From RGIG6353 sp045594565 (GTDB lineage Bacteria; Bacillota; Clostridia; Oscillospirales; SIG627): a DNA stretch of 20,249 nucleotides. Below the pieces are notes generated by a model. The model was not told the origin of the DNA. It saw only the letters and a list, made by a program, of their open reading frames with translations, and did not search any database. Where the stretch lies: positions 1 to 20,249 of the forward strand of contig JAZNYT010000093.1 in NCBI GenBank assembly GCA_045594565.1, given 5' to 3'. Numbering within the stretch: the first letter of the stretch is position 1; each line of letters begins with the position of its first letter. Of the stretch, positions 14,418-20,249 are shown piece after piece. Position numbers and translations under genes: made by a program.

Positions 14418-17057
14418 ATGGCACAAGTAAAAGAGCTAAAAAACTCTATCGTTTTTGAAAACGACTATGCCGAAATCGTAATATCAAAGAAAAATTCTTT
14501 GGTAGAAAAAGTAATTGACAAAAAGACAAACAAGGACATCAGAGGCGAAGAAACCGCTTTCTTCACTTTGTTCGCTGAAAAAGACAGTGAAGATAAGGTT
14601 GAGGTAACAGGTCTTACCCTCAAGGGTGACGTTATCACTGTTGAAACCGAAAAGGGCTCCTTCAACGTAAAGGCTGAAGTAAAGCAAAACTACTTCACAT
14701 TTGAAGTCATTACCAACCTTCCCAAAGGCATATTCAAGATGCACATGGTATACGTGAAGTACGACTACGACTATCTTGACAAGAAGAATACCGCGGCAGT
14801 AACAGTGCCCATCACCATTTGGGTTGACCCCGTTTACTTCCCCGACGGAAAGAGCCTTGAAACTGTTGGCAGAGTATTCCCTCACCTTGGAGACAAGGGT
14901 GCAAAGCTCGGTCTTATCATCGCTCCCATCATTGAGCACAACGCTCTTCTCAAGGAAGTTTTCCGTACCATCGACAAAAATACAGGTATCTACTCCGAAA
15001 CAGGCGGTGCATGGGGACGTGACTCCCGTCTCAACTTCGGTAACTACACCATTCAGCACGAAACCACAAGAGAGTGGGTTGACAAGAACATCGACTACTT
15101 CAAGTCCATCGGCGTTGACCAGATAGACCTTCATCACGGCGCCGCGACCTTCCGTCAGGGTGACTTTAAGTTTATGAGATATCCGAACGGTGCTGAATTC
15201 AAGAAAAACGTTTCCGACGTCCTTGAAGCAAACGGCATGACCGCAGGCCTTCATACCTACACCTTCTACATTGCATACGACTGCGAGCCCCTTCTTTCAA
15301 AGCCCGAAAACCAGAAGCAGCTCAAGGTTATGGGAAGCTACACCCTTGCAGAGGACCTCTCGGCAGATGCAGACTTCCTCAAGATTGAAGAAAATACCGA
15401 GGTTATCAAGAAGGACCGTGGCTTCTGTACAACAAACTCTCCCGTGCTTCTCATCGGTGAAGAGCTCTTCTACTTCGATATTACAAAGGACGGCCTCAAA
15501 CTCAAAAAGAGAGGTGCCGCAGGCACAACTCCCGCAGCTCACAAGAAGGGTGAAACCGTAAAGCACATCGAAGGTCACTATCATGGTCTTGTTCCCATAT
15601 TCGGCTCCGACCTTTTCCTTCAGGTTGCAAGAAATACTGCTAAGGCATACAACGAGGGTGGCTTCAAGATGATCTACCTGGATGCTCTCGACGGTATGTA
15701 CTACCACTGCGACAGAAAGAACGAGCCTTGGTTCTATATCGCTCAGTTCGTTTGTGAGGTTCTTAAGTACTGTGACACCTATCCCGTTCTTGAAGGCGCT
15801 GCCTACCCGGCATCAATGTATGCGGCAAGAGGACGTATGGGTGCTTGGGATACTCCCTACCGCGGATACAAGGGATGGAATCTTGCCCACACGAACTCGA
15901 ACAAGGGCTTCATCGACCGCTACTTAGTACCCACACTCGGTTGGTATAACTTCTATCCTATGACAGATAACTATCCCGCAAACGAGCATACAAAGTACCA
16001 TCACACAGACTCTATGGAGCATATGGGCTCTCTTGCTGTCATGTACGATTTTCCCAACGTATACAACGGTATGACACAGGGCGCGCTCAATAGATATAAA
16101 GGTCTCAAGCGTAACGTTGAGCTCTACAAGAAGTACGACGATCTCCGTAAGGCGCAGTACTTCTCCGAGGAGTACCGTCAGAAGCTTATCGACGGCAAGT
16201 ATGAGTACCACCTGAAAGAAAAGCGCGGCGGAAAGTTTGTTTTCGTTGAAAAGGACTATCAGGTAGGTAAATTCTTCGACCTTTCCGACAAGGACAGAAA
16301 CTTCAAGGAATTCAAGAATCCCTTCGGCGCACAGGTGCCCTTCGTTCGTATCGAGGCTATGCACTCAACTCTTAAAGAAAACCCCATGGTTATGATGAAG
16401 CTTGACGAGAACCAGGACCTCCTCTCCCAGAAGCTTGAAATTAACTACGGCACCGAAATCGACTTCTCGGACAACCTTGCAAAGGTAGTTCGCGTTTACG
16501 GTAACGGCAAGGGTGGTAAGATCTGTATCAAGACAAGATGCGCTACAAACAGCGAGGCAGGCTACGGTGAATACATCATCGACCTTAATTTCAAGGGCTG
16601 GAGAGAATTCATTCTTCTTGAATCCGACAACGGTGAAAGAACAGACCACCAGTTTGAGAAAGGCGAAAACTCCTACGCTATCTACCGTTCGTCTCTTAAC
16701 AACAACAGAATAACAAAGCTTTATATCCTTACCGAGGGTGACGTGGAGGGTGTAAGAATGTCCTCTATCATAGCTTATCAGCACGTTCACGAGGTTTACA
16801 AGAATCCTACCGTCAGAATCGGTGACGCTTGGGTTCAGTTCGAGTGTGAATTACAGTCGGGTAACTTCATTGAATGGGACGGCAAGCGTGCCGTGACCAT
16901 CGACCGCTTCGGCAACGAAAGACCCATCTGGTTTGCGCAGGAAAACTTCAAGGCACCCAGAGGCAAGTTCAAGGCATCTCTTGAAGCAAAAGCACTCAAC
17001 AGATGTACTCCTCGTGCTCAGCTCACTTTCGGCTTTACAGGTAAAGAGGTTAAATAA
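14418..17057 (+). CDS. large cytoplasmic TIM-barrel/beta-sandwich protein, putative carbohydrate-active enzyme (paralogue 1)
   Basis: I do not recognise a named family. The 879-aa product starts at ATG 14418 (GGAGGA 7 nt upstream); a start 20 codons earlier at 14358 lacks a ribosome site. There is no signal peptide. By inspection, residues 1 to about 190 look like a beta-sandwich, and about 190-300 and 385-570 look like strands of a TIM barrel. Between them, about 307-385, is a beta module (TLAEDLS...IGEELFYF...KRGAAGTTPAAHKKGETVKHIEGHY) like modules in phage tail and glycosidase proteins. Barrel motifs kept in both paralogues are DLHH (237-240), YLDALDG (420-426), LE at 458-459 and GAWD (475-478). 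Asp422, Asp425, Glu459 and Asp478 are candidate acidic catalytic residues, by inference only. Residues about 640-879 form C-terminal beta domains with GWREFILLESDNGER. Codon use resembles that of infB, suggesting high expression. Confidence 0.6.
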   Translation: MAQVKELKNSIVFENDYAEIVISKKNSLVEKVIDKKTNKDIRGEETAFFTLFAEKDSEDKVEVTGLTLKGDVITVETEKGSFNVKAEVKQNYFTFEVITNLPKGIFKMHMVYVKYDYDYLDKKNTAAVTVPITIWVDPVYFPDGKSLETVGRVFPHLGDKGAKLGLIIAPIIEHNALLKEVFRTIDKNTGIYSETGGAWGRDSRLNFGNYTIQHETTREWVDKNIDYFKSIGVDQIDLHHGAATFRQGDFKFMRYPNGAEFKKNVSDVLEANGMTAGLHTYTFYIAYDCEPLLSKPENQKQLKVMGSYTLAEDLSADADFLKIEENTEVIKKDRGFCTTNSPVLLIGEELFYFDITKDGLKLKKRGAAGTTPAAHKKGETVKHIEGHYHGLVPIFGSDLFLQVARNTAKAYNEGGFKMIYLDALDGMYYHCDRKNEPWFYIAQFVCEVLKYCDTYPVLEGAAYPASMYAARGRMGAWDTPYRGYKGWNLAHTNSNKGFIDRYLVPTLGWYNFYPMTDNYPANEHTKYHHTDSMEHMGSLAVMYDFPNVYNGMTQGALNRYKGLKRNVELYKKYDDLRKAQYFSEEYRQKLIDGKYEYHLKEKRGGKFVFVEKDYQVGKFFDLSDKDRNFKEFKNPFGAQVPFVRIEAMHSTLKENPMVMMKLDENQDLLSQKLEINYGTEIDFSDNLAKVVRVYGNGKGGKICIKTRCATNSEAGYGEYIIDLNFKGWREFILLESDNGERTDHQFEKGENSYAIYRSSLNNNRITKLYILTEGDVEGVRMSSIIAYQHVHEVYKNPTVRIGDAWVQFECELQSGNFIEWDGKRAVTIDRFGNERPIWFAQENFKAPRGKFKASLEAKALNRCTPRAQLTFGFTGKEVK

Positions 17058-17069
17058 CTAACGGATTTG

Positions 17070-17112
17070 AGAATTTAAGGGTAATTTTACCAAAAAATTT
17101 CCCTTAAATTCT
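17070..17112 (+). promoter_or_regulatory. stem-loop between the two paralogous genes
   Basis: AGAATTTAAGGG (17070-17081) and CCCTTAAATTCT (17101-17112) form a perfect 12-bp inverted repeat with a 19-nt AT-rich loop. It is followed by ATAAAACC and not by a U-tract, so it is not a standard terminator. It could stabilise the upstream mRNA or set the ratio of the two proteins. It ends 9 nt before the AAGGAGG site of the second gene. Confidence 0.55.
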
Positions 17113-17132
17113 TATAAAACCAAGGAGGATTT

Positions 17133-19763
17133 ATGGCAATTAAAGAACTGAAGAACAGTATTGTTCTTGAAAATAAATATGCCGAGATTACCATTTCCAA
17201 AAAGGATACGGCAGTTGAAAAGGTAATTGACAAAAAAACAAAGAAGGATATCAAAGCTGAAGACACTCTCTTCTTCTCCTTCATTAACCGCGCGGAAGAG
17301 CCTATCGCAACCACAGGACTTGCGCTTTCGGGCGATTTGCTTATCGTTTCCACCGAAAAGGGCGACGTTAAGGTAAAGGCTCTCGCTTTCGACAACTACT
17401 TCACCTTCGAGGTAGCAGAGCATATGCCGGAGGGTATCTTCCAGATGACTATGGCACACGCAAAGTACAGCTACGACTATCTCGACAAGAAGAATACAGG
17501 TGCCTGCGGTATTGCTATGACCATCTGGGCAAACCCTGTATACTATCCCGATTCAAAGAGCCTTGAAACAATGGCTCGAGTTTATCCACACCTTGGCGAC
17601 GTTGAGGCTAAGTACGGACTTCTCATCGCTCCCATCATCGAGCAGAAGGAGATTCTGCGCTCCATGTTCCTCACTATCGACAAGAACAAGGGTATCGTTT
17701 CCACAACAGGCGGTGTATGGGGACGTGAATTCAGACCTAACCACGGCAACTACATCATTCAGTATGAAACAAGCCCGGCATATGTGGAAAAGAATTTACC
17801 CTTCTTCAAGGAAATCGGTGTTGACCAGGTAGACCTTCACCACAGTCAGGGCACCTTCCGTCAAGGTGACTTCAAATTTATGCGCTATAAAGACGCACAA
17901 GAGTTCAAGGAAAAGGTTACCGACGTTTTTGAAGCAAACGGCATCTCGCTTGGTCTTCACACCTATTCATATTACATAAGCTACGGCGCTTCCCCCATTC
18001 TCTCGGTTCCCGAAAAGCTCCGTCAGATAAAGACTATGCACGAGTTCACTCTTGCAGAGGACCTTGGTGATGACGATACGTTTATAAAGGTTCTTGAAGA
18101 CTACGAGTGCATCTCTATGGACCGTGGCTTTTGCCGTACTAACTCACCTTTCTTCGCAATAGACGATGAAATGATATACTTCAACAAGACTCTCAAGGGC
18201 CTTGAAATAGTACAAAGAGGATGTTCGGGCACAAAGGCAGTAGCTCACAAGAAGGGCGCAAAGGTACGTCACCTTGAAGGACATTACGGCGGACTTACTC
18301 CCGTATTCGGCTCCGACCTTTTCTATGAGATTGCCGCAAACACCGCAAAGGCATACAACGAAGCAGGCTTCAAGATGATTTATCTTGACGCTCTCGACGG
18401 TGTACGTATGCACTGCGATAAAAAGCACGAATACTGGTTCTACAAGACAGCCTTCACTCATGCAGTTCTTAAGGACTGTATAATCGATCCCCTTCTTGAA
18501 GCGGCAGACGGTGGCGCACCCATGTATGCAGCAAAGGGACGTGAGGGCGCTTGGGACTATGCTTACAGAAGCTACAAGGGATACACCGACCTTCACGTAA
18601 AGGACAATTCAAAGAACGACGACAAATACATATCCTCCATTCTCGGTTGGTACAGCTTCTATCCTATGACAGATAACTATCCCGGAAACGAGCATACCAA
18701 GTATCACCACACCGATGCTATCGACTATCTCGGCTCAAAGGCTATTATGCACGACTATGCCAACGTATTCAGCGGAAACCGCGACTCCCATGCAAGATAT
18801 GCAGGCCTTCGCCGTAACACCGCACTCTACAAGAAGTACGACGATCTCCGTAAGAGAGAGTACTTCTCGGAGGAATACCGAAAGAAGCTCATCGAAGGTA
18901 AATACGAGTATCAGCTCAAAGAAAAGCGCGGCGGTAAGTTCTGCTTCGTTGAGAAGGACTATCAGTTTGCAAAGCTTTACGACCTCTCGGACGATGCGCG
19001 TAACTTTGGCTCCTTCAACAACCCCTTCGGCGCACAGGTACCCTTCATCAGAATTGAGGCTATGCACTCAACGCTTAAAAACAATCCAATAGTACTTCTT
19101 CGCCTTGACGAAAACGTGGACCTTCTCTCACAGAAGACAGAGGCGAAGTATAACCTTGAGCTGGACCTTTCCCAAAATCTTGCAAAGGTCGTGAAGGTAA
19201 AGGGCAACGGCATAAAGGGCGGTAAGATCTGTATCAAGATTTCCTGCGGAACTAACAGTGAAACAGGATTTGGCGAATATATTATCGATACCGATTTCCA
19301 GGGTTGGAGAGAATTTGTCCTTCTTGAATCGGACAACGGTGAAAGAAAGGACCACAACTTTGAGGCCGGCTATCATATGTATGCCGTTTACCGCTCATCT
19401 CTCAATAACAACAGAACATCGGGTGTAAAGGTTGAAACTGAGGGCGATATGACAGGCGTTAAGATGTCATCTATCGTGGCTTATGAGCATACCTACGAAA
19501 TATACAAGAATCCCACAGTTACGATTGGAGACACCTCTATTATGTTCGAGTTTGAATTGTTGTCGGGTGACTTCATTGAATTTGACGGCAAAAATGCCAA
19601 GGCTATCGACCGATACGGTAACGAGATGCCCATTTGGTTCAAGTCGGAAAACTTCAAGGCTCCTCGCGGCAAGTTCAAGGCAACACTCAACGCAAAGCCC
19701 CTCAACCGCGGTGTTCCCAGAGCAAAGCTTACATTCGGATTTACAGGTAAAGAAATCAAGTAA
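17133..19763 (+). CDS. large cytoplasmic TIM-barrel/beta-sandwich protein, putative carbohydrate-active enzyme (paralogue 2)
   Basis: The 876-aa product is colinear with the 879-aa product of the preceding gene and about 60% identical by eye, so the pair arose by tandem duplication. It keeps DLHH (234-237), YLDALDG (417-423), LE at 455-456 and GAWD (472-475), the inserted beta module ending RGCSGTKAVAHKKGAKVRH, and the C-terminal GWREFVLLESDNGER region. The best conserved stretches are around the barrel motifs, NPFGAQVPF and RIEAMHSTLK; the N-terminal sandwich and the residues after YLDALDG (GVRMHCDKK versus GMYYHCDRK) differ more, which could mean different substrates. The start at 17133 has a full AAGGAGG site. 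There is no signal peptide or membrane segment. It is probably cotranscribed with the first gene across 75 nt. Enzyme activity is inferred only from fold-like motifs. Confidence 0.6.
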   Translation: MAIKELKNSIVLENKYAEITISKKDTAVEKVIDKKTKKDIKAEDTLFFSFINRAEEPIATTGLALSGDLLIVSTEKGDVKVKALAFDNYFTFEVAEHMPEGIFQMTMAHAKYSYDYLDKKNTGACGIAMTIWANPVYYPDSKSLETMARVYPHLGDVEAKYGLLIAPIIEQKEILRSMFLTIDKNKGIVSTTGGVWGREFRPNHGNYIIQYETSPAYVEKNLPFFKEIGVDQVDLHHSQGTFRQGDFKFMRYKDAQEFKEKVTDVFEANGISLGLHTYSYYISYGASPILSVPEKLRQIKTMHEFTLAEDLGDDDTFIKVLEDYECISMDRGFCRTNSPFFAIDDEMIYFNKTLKGLEIVQRGCSGTKAVAHKKGAKVRHLEGHYGGLTPVFGSDLFYEIAANTAKAYNEAGFKMIYLDALDGVRMHCDKKHEYWFYKTAFTHAVLKDCIIDPLLEAADGGAPMYAAKGREGAWDYAYRSYKGYTDLHVKDNSKNDDKYISSILGWYSFYPMTDNYPGNEHTKYHHTDAIDYLGSKAIMHDYANVFSGNRDSHARYAGLRRNTALYKKYDDLRKREYFSEEYRKKLIEGKYEYQLKEKRGGKFCFVEKDYQFAKLYDLSDDARNFGSFNNPFGAQVPFIRIEAMHSTLKNNPIVLLRLDENVDLLSQKTEAKYNLELDLSQNLAKVVKVKGNGIKGGKICIKISCGTNSETGFGEYIIDTDFQGWREFVLLESDNGERKDHNFEAGYHMYAVYRSSLNNNRTSGVKVETEGDMTGVKMSSIVAYEHTYEIYKNPTVTIGDTSIMFEFELLSGDFIEFDGKNAKAIDRYGNEMPIWFKSENFKAPRGKFKATLNAKPLNRGVPRAKLTFGFTGKEIK

Positions 19764-20072
19764 TAAAAAGCACAAAGCGGCGTTCAGATAGGGATTATTT
19801 GCCCAAAATTCACGATTTCGGCGTATAACTGCGTTGAAAACACTTGTAATCCATAAAGGATTACTTCGCATTTTCGCCTTGTTCTCCATCCGAACTTATG
19901 AATTTTCGGGTGCAAAGCAGTTTTAGAATAGATATTTTTGTGTTAAGACAAAACATAAAAAATTACGTAATACTGGACGTATTACGTAATTTTTTTGTGA
20001 AGTATTAACCGAAAAGAGCGTTCTAAAACCAATTTATGCCTAACTGAACGCCGCTTACGGGGTGCTTTTTTA
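19764..20072. repeat. nested inverted-repeat element, MITE-like or large terminator structure
   Basis: This 309-bp non-coding stretch has outer arms TAAAAAGCAC / GTGCTTTTTTA and, just inside, AAGCGGCGTTCAGATAG (19775-19791) against CTAACTGAACGCCGCTT (20040-20056), 16 of 17 paired. Inside are a left arm (19797-19919) closed by TTTGCCC-AAAATTCA against TGAATTTT-CGGGTGCAAA and tipped by GTAATCC-ATAAA-GGATTAC (19846-19864), a pair GTTTTAGAA/TTCTAAAAC (19920-19928, 20021-20029), and a central terminator hairpin. No open frame of note exists, so it is not an intact insertion sequence. A dispersed mobile element is likely, but copy number cannot be seen here. Confidence 0.55.
19957..19996. terminator. 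AT-rich bidirectional intrinsic terminator
   Basis: AAAAAATTACGTAATAC (19957-19973) and GTATTACGTAATTTTTT (19979-19995) form a perfect 17-bp stem with a 5-nt loop TGGAC. The stem ends in T runs on both strands. It could end transcripts of the paralogue pair about 190 nt after the last stop codon. Confidence 0.7.
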
Positions 20073-20107
20073 GTTGAAAATGGAAAATGGAAAGTTGAAA
20101 ATTAAGG
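20073..20107. repeat. short GTTGAAAA/TGGAAAA simple repeats
   Basis: GTTGAAAA at 20073-20080 and 20094-20101 bracket two TGGAAA(A) units. The stretch is of low complexity and lies directly outside the inverted-repeat element. No function is visible. Confidence 0.5.
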
Positions 20108-20123
20108 AAAATTTTGTGTAAAA

Positions 20124-20188
20124 TCAGCACATAGGTAAGTAATTTGTTTCAGCAGATAGGTAAGCCAGTGGTAAGTGCAGGTAAGCCA
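20124..20188. repeat. direct repeats upstream of a gene beyond the window
   Basis: TCAGCACATAGGTAAG (20124-20139) and TCAGCAGATAGGTAAG (20149-20164) match at 15 of 16 bases with a 25-bp period. A third partial copy, AGGTAAGCCA, lies at 20179-20188 and a weaker GGTAAG at 20170-20175. They could be sites for a DNA-binding protein. Confidence 0.45.
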
Positions 20189-20205
20189 AAACGAAAAAAC
20201 GATGC

Positions 20206-20249
20206 TATATATAAATTATAGTTAATCAAGAGGAGAAAAGCAATAGGAA
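20206..20249 (+). promoter_or_regulatory. likely leader and ribosome binding site of the next gene
   Basis: TATATATAAA (20206-20215) could serve as a -10, though no good -35 is visible. AGAGGAG (20229-20235) is a good Shine-Dalgarno match. No ATG, GTG or TTG follows within the window, so any start codon lies past 20249 and the spacing would be long. The call is tentative. Confidence 0.3.

Noticed and set aside
14484..15254. 256-codon antisense frame opposite the first paralogue, with a similar shadow opposite the second
   Set aside because: It results from biased codon use of the sense genes, has no ribosome site, and shows no recognisable domains.
15336..15572. Phage-tail-like module taken as a sign of prophage
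   Set aside because: No capsid, terminase, portal, holin or integrase genes are present. The module is internal to a larger non-phage-like protein.
19764..20072. Intact insertion sequence
   Set aside because: Inverted repeats are present, but no open frame long enough for a transposase lies between them.

Overview
The window looks like a chromosomal segment of an uncultured, low-to-mid GC, spore-forming Firmicute of class Clostridia. The evidence is the Gram-positive gene order rimP-nusA-ylxR-ylxQ-infB-rbfA-nrnA-truB, a full-length SpoIIE sporulation phosphatase whose promoter overlaps a Spo0A box, AGGAGG-type ribosome binding sites, and sigma-A promoters close to consensus. Genus cannot be assigned from the sequence alone.

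Region 1 (1-2940) differs in composition from the rest. It holds the 3' part of a CoA-disulfide reductase/rhodanese fusion (GC-richer, CGN arginine codons, cut by the window edge). Convergent to it is an AT-rich gene for an unrecognised HD-domain protein. This block stops at the 3' side of a tRNA-Pro(UGG) gene at 2999-3074, a typical insertion point for acquired DNA, although no integrase or att repeat is visible.

Region 2 (3130-4015) is a small lipoprotein gene with YD-like repeats and its own extended -10 promoter. Region 3 (4025-11653) is the translation/transcription-factor operon. It starts at a perfect TTGACA-17-TATAAT promoter, followed within about 20 nt by a terminator-like hairpin. 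That arrangement suggests NusA-dependent attenuation of its own operon. The genes encode ribosome maturation (RimP, RbfA), transcription elongation/termination (NusA), RNA-binding accessory proteins (YlxR/RnpM, YlxQ), initiation factor IF2, nanoRNA turnover (NrnA), tRNA psi55 synthesis (TruB) and a SLOG-fold protein. Several are coupled by 1-11 nt overlaps.

Region 4 (11640-14132, minus strand) is spoIIE, converging on the SLOG gene with a 14-bp overlap of coding ends. Its promoter matches TCGACA-21 bp-TAAACT, the wide spacing known for Spo0A-activated sigma-A promoters.

Region 5 (14133-19763) holds two tandem genes for large (879 and 876 aa) paralogous cytoplasmic proteins I cannot name. They look like glycoside-hydrolase-type TIM barrels flanked by beta-sandwich domains and carrying an inserted RG..GT..AH..G.xV beta module. 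They are the most novel-looking content.

Region 6 (19764-20249) is non-coding. It contains a roughly 310-bp nested inverted-repeat element (MITE-like or a large terminator structure), an AT-rich intrinsic terminator inside it, simple GTTGAAAA/TGGAAAA repeats, two 16-bp direct repeats 25 bp apart, and a ribosome-binding-site-like AGAGGAG near the window end.
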